From positions 1-64,000 of the forward strand of contig CAYUVH010000023.1 in NCBI GenBank assembly GCA_964448135.1: a DNA stretch of 64,000 nucleotides. Reading direction: 5' to 3'. The DNA is from CAYUVH01 sp964448135. GTDB taxonomy: Bacteria > Verrucomicrobiota > Verrucomicrobiia > Limisphaerales > UBA8199. The position numbers were made by a program, and so were the translations under genes. Below, in pieces: positions 25,881 to 34,891 of this stretch; within the stretch, counting starts at the first letter, position 1; the number at the start of each line of letters is the position of its first letter. Below the pieces are notes generated by a model, which was given only the letters and a program-made list of their open reading frames with translations, was not told the origin of the DNA and did no database searches.

Positions 25881-26885
25881 TCACTCCAATTCCTTCCCTG
25901 CAATCTCGTTCAGCAACGGCTCGCCGCGCGCGAAACGATCCAGATTCAGCGCCAGGATTTCCCAAATCCTCGGCTTGAAATGCTGGCTCAGGCTCGACCC
26001 CGAAATGTGCGGCGTCATGATCACGTTCTCGAATTTCCACAACGGATGCTCCGCCGGCATCGGGTAATAGTAATGCGTATCGAGCGCGGCGCCGGCGATC
26101 CACTTTTCCCGCAGCGCGCGCAACAAGGCCTGCTCCTGAATAATCGGCCCGCGCGCCGGATTCAGCACGTACGCCGTCCGCGGCAGCGCCTGCAATTCGC
26201 GCTCACCAATCATGCCTTCGGTTGATTTGGACAACGGCAGCGCGAGCACCAGAAAATCCAGTTCACGCAGAAATTCCAACTCCTCCCCGGTTTTAAAAAC
26301 ACGATGCGGCAGCACACCCTCCGGATCACCGGTCCCCGGAACGCAATACACATTCCGGTTCGCCTCCGCGCCGTTGCGCGCGAATGCATGCACCCGCAAT
26401 CCCATCTGCCGCGCGAGCCGCGCCGTCTCCCGCCCGATGCCGCCGTAACCCCACACGCCCACCGTCGCGCCTCGCAGTTCTTTCTGGAACGGGCCGCTGC
26501 GATCCCAGACCGCCGCCTCCTGGTTGCGAATCATCGTGCGCAAATTGCGCGTGAGATTGATCATCATGCCGATGTTCCACTCCGCGATCGGCACATCGAA
26601 GCAACCGCGCGCGTTCGTCGCCCGAATGCCGCGCGCCGGCAGGTTGAAACCGTTCAACTGCGTGAAACCAACCGAAGTAATATGCACCCACTTGAGCTGT
26701 TGCATCAGCGCGTGATTCGTCGGCAGCATTGTGCAAAACAGCACCGTGGCATCGCGGATCATCGTCGGATCCAATTCCCGCGCATGGTTTTCGGGTGGAT
26801 CCACGATGGCAAATTCGGAGCCCCCCCGCTGCCGCAGCGCGGCCAGCGTCGGCTCATGAATCACGGCATCAACGACAATCTTCAT
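25881..26885 (-). CDS. D-2-hydroxyacid dehydrogenase family protein with atypical active site
   Basis: 334 aa. Rossmann motif 'VGVWGYGGIGRETARLARQMG', NAD-site 'LNPARG' (R245) and 'TPHISG' (H293) identify the NAD-dependent 2-hydroxyacid dehydrogenase family, which interconverts 2-keto and D-2-hydroxy acids. The catalytic Glu normally 29 residues after the Arg is replaced: the segment reads 'GAALDTHYYYPMP', with Tyr274 in that place. It is the last gene of the long minus-strand set, one base after the enolase-superfamily gene, and would act on a 2-keto acid from that pathway, or have another activity. Confidence 0.85.
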   Translation of the reverse strand: MKIVVDAVIHEPTLAALRQRGGSEFAIVDPPENHARELDPTMIRDATVLFCTMLPTNHALMQQLKWVHITSVGFTQLNGFNLPARGIRATNARGCFDVPIAEWNIGMMINLTRNLRTMIRNQEAAVWDRSGPFQKELRGATVGVWGYGGIGRETARLARQMGLRVHAFARNGAEANRNVYCVPGTGDPEGVLPHRVFKTGEELEFLRELDFLVLALPLSKSTEGMIGERELQALPRTAYVLNPARGPIIQEQALLRALREKWIAGAALDTHYYYPMPAEHPLWKFENVIMTPHISGSSLSQHFKPRIWEILALNLDRFARGEPLLNEIAGKELE

Positions 26886-26886
26886 T

Positions 26887-28098
26887 TCAATCCTTCAAAA
26901 TCTTCCCGGGCACACTGTTGAACTCACCGCTGCCCGGCTGAAAAGGATAGCGCGCCTTGGTTTCTTCCGTAAGCACAATGCCCAGGCCGGGCCGGTCCGG
27001 CGGCAGCAAATAACCATCCCGCAACGTGAGCCCGCCATCAATGACGTCCGCGTGCAGCCCCGCGTAATCCGGCGGGAGCTCAAGAATCACCGTATTCGGC
27101 GCCGCGAACCCACAGTGAATATTTTGCATCAATGACCCGCCCGCACCCCACGCATGCGTCGCAATTTTTCGCCCCCGTTTCTCCAACATCTCCGCCACGG
27201 CCAGGAACTCACCCAACCCGCCCGTGAAAGACGCGTCGGGCTGGCCGATGTCGAAACAGTCGCGCTCCGCAAACACCCGCCACTCATAAGCGGCCGTGAG
27301 ACATTCACCGCCCGCAATCGGCGTCTCCGTCGCTTTGCATAACTCCGCATAACTCCATGGGTCCGTATAATGGAGCGGCTCCTCGAGGAAAATCGGATTG
27401 AACGGCTCGATCGCCCGCGCGACCGCGGTTGCCGTTTCCAAGTGCCACGTTGCGACATGGTTGTTCCCCATGTGCGCGTCCATCGCGAGCCACGCATCCC
27501 TGCCCGCATGCGCTCGCATGAAGGCAAATTTGTCCGCCTCAAAATCCGCCGCCTCCTTCGGCTCCTTCGGCATATACCAGCCATCTGGCGACAAACTCCC
27601 CGCGCCCACTTTCAGTCCGCGAAACCCAAGCGAAAAATAGTGGTCGATCTTCTGCGCCAGCCGATCCTTCGGATAATTGCTCGGCCCGCCCGTGGCGTAG
27701 CAAGGCAGCCGCGCGTGCTTCGCGCCACCGAGCAACGCATGCACCGGTTGCCCCAGCAACTTCCCCTTCAAATCCCACAGCGCCGCCTCGATGCCATTCA
27801 GCACGCTCACACCCAATCCCACCCGGCACCAAAAATTGCCGCACTGATACATCCGCCGCCACAACTCGGGAATGTCCTCGACGGTCTGCCCCAACAGGAT
27901 CGGTTTGAAAAACTCGACGATGGACGGCACCGTCTCCGGGCAAAAATATCCCGCATAGGTCTCGCCGATACCGATGACCCCGCCATCGGTGAACACTTCA
28001 ATAAACGCCGCGCTCCGCCGCTTCCGCGCCTCGCGCAAAAAGGGATCATTCGTGCAGGGCCCGGTCAGCAGTGTGGTGCGGACATCAGTGATCTTCAT
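26887..28098 (-). CDS. Mandelate racemase/muconate lactonizing family (enolase superfamily) enzyme
   Basis: 403 aa. Metal ligands are visible at D207 ('LAMDAHMGNN'), E239 or E240 ('FLEEPL') and E265 ('IAGGE'). A general-base lysine is K163 in 'GFRGLKVGAG', and the His-Asp pair is H315 ('IATHAWGAGG') with D288 ('GQPDAS'). This His/Asp arrangement is that of acid-sugar dehydratases, so removal of water from a sugar acid to give a 2-keto-3-deoxy acid is the best guess. Neighbouring aldolase and dehydrogenase genes fit. It lies 3 bases after the sialidase-like gene. Confidence 0.87.
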   Translation of the reverse strand: MKITDVRTTLLTGPCTNDPFLREARKRRSAAFIEVFTDGGVIGIGETYAGYFCPETVPSIVEFFKPILLGQTVEDIPELWRRMYQCGNFWCRVGLGVSVLNGIEAALWDLKGKLLGQPVHALLGGAKHARLPCYATGGPSNYPKDRLAQKIDHYFSLGFRGLKVGAGSLSPDGWYMPKEPKEAADFEADKFAFMRAHAGRDAWLAMDAHMGNNHVATWHLETATAVARAIEPFNPIFLEEPLHYTDPWSYAELCKATETPIAGGECLTAAYEWRVFAERDCFDIGQPDASFTGGLGEFLAVAEMLEKRGRKIATHAWGAGGSLMQNIHCGFAAPNTVILELPPDYAGLHADVIDGGLTLRDGYLLPPDRPGLGIVLTEETKARYPFQPGSGEFNSVPGKILKD

Positions 28099-28101
28099 GG
28101 C

Positions 28102-29907
28102 TCAGGGCTTGACCGCAACGTCCACGAACCGCGCCCAGATGTCGCGCTTCATGCCCTTGCTCCAACCGCCCAGGTCGTAAGCCACGAAGATGCGATTGTC
28201 CTTCAGCGTCTCTTCGATCGCCGTGTAGTGCGTCGTCAGCGCGCCCGACGTGAGCCGCACGACGTTGCTCCATGTCTCGCCATGATCGCGGCTGAACGCC
28301 AGGTAGTTGCCGTTCCACGAATGCTCCGGGTGCGCCCAGCACGCCTTTTGCGTGATGCGCACGCCGAACGACGCCACCAGCAGCCCGCTGCGCAGCTCGA
28401 TCAAATCGGGATCCACCACCGCGCCGCGCAATTCGTCCGGGTTGTTCTCATCCAGCGGCTTGCCCTTCGCGCCCTTGAAATTACGAAAATGGTCAACCCA
28501 CAGTTCGGTCCGATATACATCCAACCCCGCGAACACCCGCGGCCGGCTCGGCGTCCATGTCTTGCCCTCGTCATCCGAGATCGCCTCACGCAACTCGCGC
28601 CCCGTCCGCATCAGGCAAATCAACCGCCCCGCCTTCGGTCCCTGGCTCACGCGCGCCAGCACCGGCTCACCCAGGCCTTCCGTGCCCGCCTCCGGATCCA
28701 CTGCCACCGTCGAAACGATATCCCACGTCTGACCGCGATCCTTCGAGCGCACCAGCACCACGCGCGATTTCATCATCGTGGGCATGTAAGTCGAAGGAGT
28801 GTGATCGCCCTTCATGAAACCGTAGTAAGTCGTCAGCAACTCGCCATTCGGCAACTCGAGGATGCGCCGGTGCAGCCGTTGCGCGTCATGCGGATGCCCG
28901 CCGTCGTCTTTCGAACAATAGAAGTCGGCGTTCGGCAGATTGAAGGTCACCGTTTGCGGACCGGCGAGCGTGTGCCAGTCATTCGTGGACGTGTACAGCT
29001 GGCCGACGCCCTCGTCGGGCTTCGTGCCCGGAGTAATATAGGTATCCAGCGCGAGAATCGTTCCATCACGCAGTTGAATCGCGCCCGCTTCCATGTTTAA
29101 ACCGTTCTGCCCCTCTGGCCGCGGAAAGAGCGTCCACGTTTTCCCATCGTCCCGCGAAACGCGCGTCTCTATCGCCGACGGATAGGTCATGCGCGAGGAC
29201 GGCAGCGGTTTCTCCGGAATCTGGGCCTGCACGACGAGTGTGCCGGTTTTGGTGCGCAACAGCGAAGGTTGCAGCCCGCGCGGCAGCACCAGGAGTTCAT
29301 CGCCGAATTCCAGGCGCAATTTTCCGTCCGCCTCGATCATCTCCGGAAAATTCGTGCGGAGCGTAGTCGGAGGCGGTACCGGATTCACAACCGTGCCCGG
29401 CGTGTTCGTTCCCGCCATCGCGGGCGCAGTCGCGAGCAGCAGCAGTGCTACGGTAACTTCTTTAAAACTGTGGCTGGCAGCCTTGCAGCCACAGTGTGGG
29501 CGCCAGCCTTGCTGTAGCCTTGGCGAAGGCAGGTCCCCAGCCTCCGATGCCAAACAACTGCGGTGGGCCTTTCGATCCAACGAGCCGGGTCCGAAGTCTT
29601 GCGTGCCTCCATTGCCGTTCAACCCGGAGGGTTGATAGACGGTAGCCGGTGCGTCGGTCCGAGGCTCGGCGAGGACCGACCACCGGATCGTCGAAGCGAT
29701 TTCTTCTGCATCCGATAAGGATGCCAGAAGCCCTTGCCCTCTCATTTTCCTCGGTTCATTGCCAGCAACGTCCAAACGCCTGCAGTCGGGCGGAAATCGC
29801 CCCACCGACATTCGACCACTGCTGATCTTTCGGTAAAATTGAACCTGGGCGCGACGGCCACGGAATAAACTAAACCGCTCTAGTAAAATATTTGAGATCG
29901 TCTTCAT
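28102..29907 (-). CDS. Sialidase-like (BNR/Asp-box) secreted protein, start uncertain
   Basis: The frame is 601 codons from an ATG that overlaps the DHDPS-family stop (ATGA). Four Asp-boxes (SxDxGxTW-type) are present: 'SRDDGKTW', 'SKDRGQTW', 'SDDEGKTW' and 'SRDHGETW', marking a six-bladed sialidase/exo-glycosidase propeller. A signal-peptide-like core 'VTVALLLLATAPAMAG' begins only at residue ~151, and no ATG, GTG or TTG lies close before it. The first ~150 codons read through hairpin repeats at 29.46-29.74 kb and look non-coding. So either a rare start is used or the original 5' end was replaced by the repeats. Secretion and sugar release are inferred. Confidence 0.7.
   Translation of the reverse strand: MKTISNILLERFSLFRGRRAQVQFYRKISSGRMSVGRFPPDCRRLDVAGNEPRKMRGQGLLASLSDAEEIASTIRWSVLAEPRTDAPATVYQPSGLNGNGGTQDFGPGSLDRKAHRSCLASEAGDLPSPRLQQGWRPHCGCKAASHSFKEVTVALLLLATAPAMAGTNTPGTVVNPVPPPTTLRTNFPEMIEADGKLRLEFGDELLVLPRGLQPSLLRTKTGTLVVQAQIPEKPLPSSRMTYPSAIETRVSRDDGKTWTLFPRPEGQNGLNMEAGAIQLRDGTILALDTYITPGTKPDEGVGQLYTSTNDWHTLAGPQTVTFNLPNADFYCSKDDGGHPHDAQRLHRRILELPNGELLTTYYGFMKGDHTPSTYMPTMMKSRVVLVRSKDRGQTWDIVSTVAVDPEAGTEGLGEPVLARVSQGPKAGRLICLMRTGRELREAISDDEGKTWTPSRPRVFAGLDVYRTELWVDHFRNFKGAKGKPLDENNPDELRGAVVDPDLIELRSGLLVASFGVRITQKACWAHPEHSWNGNYLAFSRDHGETWSNVVRLTSGALTTHYTAIEETLKDNRIFVAYDLGGWSKGMKRDIWARFVDVAVKP
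29468..29530. repeat. Adjacent REP-like hairpins at the sialidase 5' end
   Basis: CTGTGGCTG (29468-29476) pairs perfectly with CAGCCACAG (29486-29494), and GCCTT-GGCG-AAGGC (29517-29530) is a second perfect hairpin. They abut the codons for the signal-peptide-like segment of the sialidase gene. Confidence 0.6.
29646..29686. repeat. Long imperfect palindrome CCGGTG-GTCGGTCC ... GGACCGAC-CACCGG
   Basis: GTCGGTCC (29653-29660) pairs with GGACCGAC (29673-29680) and, beyond a single bulge, CCGGTG pairs with CACCGG (29681-29686). This is a strong extragenic-type palindrome inside what would be the N-terminal extension of the sialidase reading frame. Confidence 0.6.
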
Positions 29908-30830
29908 TGCTTCGGATGCCAGTTCGGATATTTGGTTTGAATCAAAGTCGTGATTTGTCGAAAAGTCTCTTCACTCAATCCACGATACGGCGGCAGCAAC
30001 CGCAGTGGAAATTCCGGGTCATGGAGTTTGCAAAACACCTTGTCGTAAGCGCCATCCATGTGCGCCTCGTCTTTGCCCAGGGCGACCAACTCCGTCACCA
30101 GCGGCACCAATTCGCGCTGCATCGTCTCCAGCGTCGCCAGGTCGCGGCGTTGTCCCGCCTCAAAATAACGCCGCGCGCCCGCAAAATTTGTGGCCGCGAT
30201 GGAAACCAAAAATCCACACTCACCCAACCGGCTCCCGAGGGCATAACCAGCTTCGGTGAAGAAATGCTGAAGCTCCGCCGCGTGCTTCAGCAATCCCTCA
30301 ATGCGCTCGACCGAGTCAGTGCTGTTTTTCGTGGCGACCAGATTCGGATGCTCGCGGGCCAGCACGCCATACTCCTCCGGTGTGATCAACCGCTTCGTAC
30401 GCTGAAGATTGTAATGCAGGAACGAACAATCCCGAAACCGCCCGCACGTCTCCTGGAAGAACACTTTTAATTCTTCATCATTGAGCGCACCCCAGCTTGG
30501 CAGCGAAATTTGAAAATACCGCACCCCCATGTCACGGGCCCGCTCGATGCGTTCGATCATGGTCGGCAGCGAAAGACTGATGAGCCCGACCATCCCGCGC
30601 ACATCCGCCGCGCCGGTTTCTTCCCGAAAGATGCGCACGATCGCGTCGAATTGCCTTTCCGTGACGGCGTAGCCTTCACCCGCGGTGCCGAAGAGGTAAA
30701 CGTCCCGCGTCAGGTTCGTCAGCAGATGACGGATCTCCCGCCGAAAGATAGCTTCGGCCAGCTGCCCGTGCTCATCCCACGGGATGCAACACGTCGCCAG
30801 AATGCAGGCTGGATATCGCTTCGCGCTCAC
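29904..30830 (-). CDS. Dihydrodipicolinate synthase/N-acetylneuraminate lyase family aldolase
   Basis: About 308 aa from the GTG 5 bases after the alcohol-dehydrogenase stop; an earlier GTG at 30872 would overlap that gene. Family motifs: 'LFGTAGEGYAVTERQF' (the G-T-x-G-E substrate loop), Tyr in 'FLHYNLQRT' and the Schiff-base Lys in 'VATKNSTDS'. Family members cleave or form 2-keto acids (DHDPS, N-acetylneuraminate lyase, KDG aldolase). In this catabolic context, retro-aldol cleavage of a 2-keto-3-deoxy acid made by the adjacent enolase-superfamily enzyme is most plausible. Substrate unproven. Confidence 0.85.
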   Translation of the reverse strand: MSAKRYPACILATCCIPWDEHGQLAEAIFRREIRHLLTNLTRDVYLFGTAGEGYAVTERQFDAIVRIFREETGAADVRGMVGLISLSLPTMIERIERARDMGVRYFQISLPSWGALNDEELKVFFQETCGRFRDCSFLHYNLQRTKRLITPEEYGVLAREHPNLVATKNSTDSVERIEGLLKHAAELQHFFTEAGYALGSRLGECGFLVSIAATNFAGARRYFEAGQRRDLATLETMQRELVPLVTELVALGKDEAHMDGAYDKVFCKLHDPEFPLRLLPPYRGLSEETFRQITTLIQTKYPNWHPKQ

Positions 30831-30835
30831 CCGGT

Positions 30836-31939
30836 TTACGACGGCACCAGCACGCTCTTGGCCGATTGCCACGCCGACGTCGCCGCCAGCGCCTCGTTCG
30901 CCTGCTCCAGCGGGAAGCGGTGCGACACCATCTCCGCAAACGGAAACCGCTCCTGTGTCGTCCGCAAAAAATCCAGCGCCATCTTCAGATGCCGCGGCTC
31001 ACTCGACCACGAGCCGAACACACTCAGTTGCTTGCGCGTCACGACGTGCGGATTCCACGCGACCGGCCCCGCGTCGCAATAGTGCCCGAGGATCAGGTAT
31101 TTGCCGCCGTCGCGGCACATCTCCATCCCCTCAACCACCGCCGACGGCAGGCCCACGCATTCGAGCACCACGTCCGCGCCATGGCCCCGCGTCAATTCGC
31201 GGACCGCCGCGATACGTTCCGCCGGTGTGCGCAACCGCTCCAAATCGAGCACGTGATCCGCGCCAAATCGCCGCGCCACGTCCCGCCGATGCTTCGGCGC
31301 GCCAATCACAATCACCTGGCTGGCGCCTGCGCTTTTCGCGACCGCCAGCGCCGCGATGCCGACCGGCCCAGTGCCTTGCACCACCACGATGTCATGCAAT
31401 CCAATCCCCGTCCGCTCCACCCCATGCAACGCCGTGTTCAACGCGCAACCCGCGCCGATGATGGATTCGGTCGGCAGGTCATCCGGTAATTTGAAAATGT
31501 TCGAGCGCGGCTTGAGATAGTGGAACTCCGCGTAACCGCCGAGGAAATGCGGTGCGGTGTCGCAGGGGTGTCCGATGCCGTAAGCCTTGCGGTTCACACA
31601 CCGCGTCGGCACGCGCTTCTCCGCGCAATAAAAACAAGTGCCGCACGTCACGCCCGCGCTCCACGTGATTCGATCACCCACCTTCAATGGCTCGCCCGCC
31701 CAATCCTTTTCCACGCCCTCGCCCAGCGCCGCGATCCGCCCGACCGTTTCATGACCCAGAATCACCGGCAGCTTGATGGCAAGCTCACCCTTCCACAGGT
31801 GCACGTCGGTGCCGCAGATCCCCGCCATCTCGGTGCGCACGAGCAGGCCGCCCGGCTCCGGCGCTTCCGGCACCACAAAATCGCGCAGCACCAGCGGCGC
31901 GTTGAATTGTTCGAGCACGGAAGCTTTGGCGGTTTTCAT
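30836..31939 (-). CDS. Zinc-dependent medium-chain alcohol dehydrogenase
   Basis: 367 aa. Catalytic zinc site 'GICGTDVHLWKG' and 'GHETVGRIAALGEG'; structural-zinc cysteines in 'CGTCFYCAEKRVPTRC'. Rossmann motif 'VVQGTGPVGIAALAVAKSAGA'. The family oxidises alcohols, polyols or sugar acids with NAD(P). The start overlaps the end of the preceding large secreted-protein gene by 4 bases (ATGA type), so it is in the same transcript. Sorbitol- or threonine-dehydrogenase-like substrates are possible. Confidence 0.88.
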   Translation of the reverse strand: MKTAKASVLEQFNAPLVLRDFVVPEAPEPGGLLVRTEMAGICGTDVHLWKGELAIKLPVILGHETVGRIAALGEGVEKDWAGEPLKVGDRITWSAGVTCGTCFYCAEKRVPTRCVNRKAYGIGHPCDTAPHFLGGYAEFHYLKPRSNIFKLPDDLPTESIIGAGCALNTALHGVERTGIGLHDIVVVQGTGPVGIAALAVAKSAGASQVIVIGAPKHRRDVARRFGADHVLDLERLRTPAERIAAVRELTRGHGADVVLECVGLPSAVVEGMEMCRDGGKYLILGHYCDAGPVAWNPHVVTRKQLSVFGSWSSEPRHLKMALDFLRTTQERFPFAEMVSHRFPLEQANEALAATSAWQSAKSVLVPS

Positions 31940-34524
31940 AATTTCGGCACGGCCGAAACCGGCTTAACCCCGCGACCACCCACTTTTTTGCCCAGCTCCA
32001 GCATTTGCAGGAACGCTTCGCTGTGATTGGTTTTGCCACCTGCAATTTGGGTATATCCCTGCAAGCGCACCTCCACCACGCCATTGCTCGGCGCGACATT
32101 CTTGAAAACCAGGTCCACCGCCTTGTTCGTTCCCCCGGCCGTGGCCGTCACGTCAAACCGTTCCACCTGCCTCCGGCCGTTCACGAGAATGTCGAAACCG
32201 TTTGCCCCGGTATCAATCCCCCGCGTATTCGCAAAGCCCAGTCGCAAATCATATTTCCCCGGACCGACCGTCACGTTCACGCGAATCTCCTGGCTATGCA
32301 ATCCGTAGCGATAGAGCTCGGCATCCCGTGTGCCCGTCACCGTCGCCGCCGCGTTCGTCCACCAGCACTCCTTCATGGCGTCCCCGCGCTGGCCGATGCG
32401 CGTCACCACTTCCATCCCTGGCCGCCAGGAGTTGCCGCTGCTGTCGCGATAATCCCCCCGCTGGTTGTAACCGAAAATCATCCGCTGCGGTTCCGTCGGA
32501 CCCGTGCCGCTGGGAAAATGCGCCGCCTTGTTCTCCGCCGAAAACTGCACCCCGTTCACATACACCCGCGCGCCCTCGGCATACGGATTCCGCTCGCCGA
32601 GTGCGACCACCTTCAGCGTGTGCGTCCCGTTTGTCAGCCCATTCTTATAGTAAAGAATCTGCCGGGTGCGCGCCGAGGGATTCCAAAAGTCCACCGGCGC
32701 AATCTGCTTCTCGCCGTCCACGAAAACTTCGGCCTTGCCGCCGTAAGAATCGGCCCGTCCTACCAAACGCACCTGGTTTCCCAGGAACGTCGCCGTCACC
32801 GCCGCGCCCTTCTCCTCCGTATAAAACAGCGTGTCATCCTTGTTTCGCTCCCATTTGCCCTCGTAACTCAGCGCCTGCGGCGCCAGCGCCCGCTGCGGAT
32901 CCTTGCCGGTGATTTCAATGTTTCTGCGCCCGTCGTGCCGGAGCTGAACGATGGCATCCCCATTCGCCAGTTTCTTCACCGTAAAACCGTTCCCGTCCAG
33001 ATCCTTGCGCAAAGGCATCTCATCGCCCCCCGCCGTGATCGACTGCGGCACGAACGCCAGCCGCAGCACATCCACCGAATTTTCCGGCGCGTCGAAGGTG
33101 TTGTAGGCAATCCGGCCCGGCCCGTAGGTCACCGAGGTCACCACGCTGCCCGGGCGCACGATGTGATTCTCGCGGCTCGCGCCCAATTCCTCCGGCAACC
33201 ACCCAATCGCTGTCAGCACCCAGCGCAATGGCAGCGGATGCGCGATGTTCAGCCAGTTGCCGTTCACGATCACCCCGCCGTCAATGTTGTCCTCGCTCAC
33301 GCCGTTTTCGTGGATGTCGTACGTCTGCAAAACAAACTGGCGATAGGCCAGCTCGCGCATCCACGGATCATCGGCCAGCACGCCGTATTGCGCCGTGACC
33401 GCGCCGACCAGCAGCGGCGCGTACCACAGCGAACGCCCACAACAACTGCTCGATTCCGGATACGCCCACGCGCCGCTGTACACCTCCCCGCCCGACCCCG
33501 GGTTGGCGCTGCTGCGCATCAGGAACGACGTCAGCATATTCCGCGCGTCCACGCGCCAGTTCGGAAACGCCGCGCGGTTGTTCAGCAAATACATCGCCGC
33601 GTCCGCCGTGGTGGAACAATTCTGCGCCGGGTTCGGCCAGTCCCAAAAGTAATAGGCCCACGTGTCATTGATGTCCCAGCGCGGCAACAGTTTCTCGCTC
33701 AGATAACGCCGCCCCGCGTCGCGCGCCTTCAACAAGCTGTCATCCCGGCCGGTGTAGCCGGCCCGAATCAACTCATCCAGAAACGCCAGGATCATCGTCA
33801 CGCCGCCGGTTTGCTTGTTCGTCTTCGGCCACTTGCAATCCTCTGGATTCGCGTAGCGCGGCCACGGATCGGCCTTGGGATCGAGATTGCAACGCTCCGC
33901 CAGCAGGTCGCCCCAGTGCTTCACCGCGGCCCACCATCGCTGGTTGTCCGTCACCTCTGAGGCGCGTAACAGCCCGCGCCCCATGTCCGCGCAAATGTCG
34001 AGCTGGATCATCCCGTGCGGATCGGCGTTTCCGTAGGCCTTGCCTTTCACCGGCACACTGATCGGAAACGTCGGCCACGGATGATCCTCCGATGTGAGCG
34101 CATGATCGAGCAGCAGGTCGCCCATGTAAGTCAGGTGCGCGATGGCCGCGGGATCGCCGGAGTAGCGATAATATTCCACCAACCCCAGCAACACGCTCGT
34201 CGAGCGCTGGCCCAGGTCGCCGTTCATCCAATCGCCCGGGTCCTGGGGAATGATCACGCCGTTGGTGGTGATGTTCCACTTGCTGGTGAACAAGTAATCG
34301 GGATAGGCGACGATGGCGTTGTTCGTCGTCGTCCACGGATACCGCTTCAACGTCTCCGCCGCGATTCGCACCCGCAAATCGCATTGTCCGTTCAGTCCGC
34401 GATACCACGGCGCAATGACCCCCTGCGCGTCGAGCACGGCGTCATGCCCGTAGTAATGCTTCTGCGAACTCGAACCCTCCGCCGACAAAATCGCCGCGAG
34501 CAGCACTAGGATATAAAGGCACAC
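31936..34524 (-). CDS. Large secreted protein: alpha-toroid-like domain plus carbohydrate-binding-like C-terminus
   Basis: 862 aa from a GTG preceded by a G-rich stretch; the first residues 'CLYILVLLAAILSAEG' act as a signal peptide. An ATG at 34578 is an alternative, and any longer start runs into repeats. Residues ~30-470 are helix-rich with Trp/Tyr-Gly motifs ('GLVEYYRYSGDPAAIAHL', 'DICADMGRGLLRASEV', 'AYYFWDWPNPAQN'), like an (alpha/alpha) toroid glycan hydrolase or lyase. Residues ~550-690 resemble a galactose-binding-like module ('AEVFVDGEKQIAPVDFW', 'GTHTLKVVALGERN'), and the end a malectin-like module. I cannot assign a CAZy family. Confidence 0.65.
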   Translation of the reverse strand: MCLYILVLLAAILSAEGSSSQKHYYGHDAVLDAQGVIAPWYRGLNGQCDLRVRIAAETLKRYPWTTTNNAIVAYPDYLFTSKWNITTNGVIIPQDPGDWMNGDLGQRSTSVLLGLVEYYRYSGDPAAIAHLTYMGDLLLDHALTSEDHPWPTFPISVPVKGKAYGNADPHGMIQLDICADMGRGLLRASEVTDNQRWWAAVKHWGDLLAERCNLDPKADPWPRYANPEDCKWPKTNKQTGGVTMILAFLDELIRAGYTGRDDSLLKARDAGRRYLSEKLLPRWDINDTWAYYFWDWPNPAQNCSTTADAAMYLLNNRAAFPNWRVDARNMLTSFLMRSSANPGSGGEVYSGAWAYPESSSCCGRSLWYAPLLVGAVTAQYGVLADDPWMRELAYRQFVLQTYDIHENGVSEDNIDGGVIVNGNWLNIAHPLPLRWVLTAIGWLPEELGASRENHIVRPGSVVTSVTYGPGRIAYNTFDAPENSVDVLRLAFVPQSITAGGDEMPLRKDLDGNGFTVKKLANGDAIVQLRHDGRRNIEITGKDPQRALAPQALSYEGKWERNKDDTLFYTEEKGAAVTATFLGNQVRLVGRADSYGGKAEVFVDGEKQIAPVDFWNPSARTRQILYYKNGLTNGTHTLKVVALGERNPYAEGARVYVNGVQFSAENKAAHFPSGTGPTEPQRMIFGYNQRGDYRDSSGNSWRPGMEVVTRIGQRGDAMKECWWTNAAATVTGTRDAELYRYGLHSQEIRVNVTVGPGKYDLRLGFANTRGIDTGANGFDILVNGRRQVERFDVTATAGGTNKAVDLVFKNVAPSNGVVEVRLQGYTQIAGGKTNHSEAFLQMLELGKKVGGRGVKPVSAVPKL

Positions 34525-34559
34525 TTTCCCACCCCCCCACCAGCGTGTGATCGGTGGGC

Positions 34560-34694
34560 CCAAGATACAGGTCCACATGCGCAAAGCCCGTCCCACGTCC
34601 GTCAGGTTTTGGACTGCGGCAGTCCTCTGCCGCTTTTCGTTCGACCTTCTCCTTCGCATTGAGTTACACCATGGGTCCAAAGCCTGTATCTTGG
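34560..34694. repeat. 135-bp MITE/REP-like element with 12-bp terminal inverted repeats
   Basis: CCAAGATACAGG (34560-34571) recurs inverted as CCTGTATCTTGG (34683-34694). Inside lies a perfect hairpin GCGGCAG-TCCT-CTGCCGC (34616-34633). There is no coding potential. It lies immediately upstream of the large secreted-protein gene and overlaps its possible ATG start. Confidence 0.6.
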
Positions 34695-34780
34695 AACATA
34701 ACGAGGCTCCAAAATCCCGAATACCCTCCGTAGCCGCCTTCTCCAGACGCCGACTTGCACTCAAGCCATCCAACCGCTCT

Positions 34781-34814
34781 CCCTCTCCCTTTGGGAGAGG
34801 GCTGGGGTGAGGGG
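34781..34814. repeat. Interspersed palindromic repeat CCCTCTCCC..GGGAGAGGG + GGGGTGAGGGG, copy 1
   Basis: CCCTCTCCC-TTT-GGGAGAGGG followed by CTGGGGTGAGGGG. This is the widespread bacterial intergenic hairpin whose spurious translation reads 'PHPSPLPKGEGE'. A second copy lies about 110 bases downstream in the same orientation. The gap 34525-34970 holds only repeats. Confidence 0.75.
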
Positions 34815-34891
34815 AATTTCTTCCTCCCACCAGCCTTTTCGCACCTCGAACTCTCAAACCTCCGCGCCTCTCCAAGTCTGGCGACAATTTC

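Noticed and set aside
27370..29100. 576-codon plus-strand open frame
   Set aside because: Antisense shadow of the enolase-superfamily and sialidase-like genes; Arg/Pro/His-rich with no motif.
32005..33960. 651-codon plus-strand open frame
   Set aside because: Antisense to the large secreted-hydrolase gene; Arg/His/Pro-rich translation without domains. Such frames arise from the high GC content.
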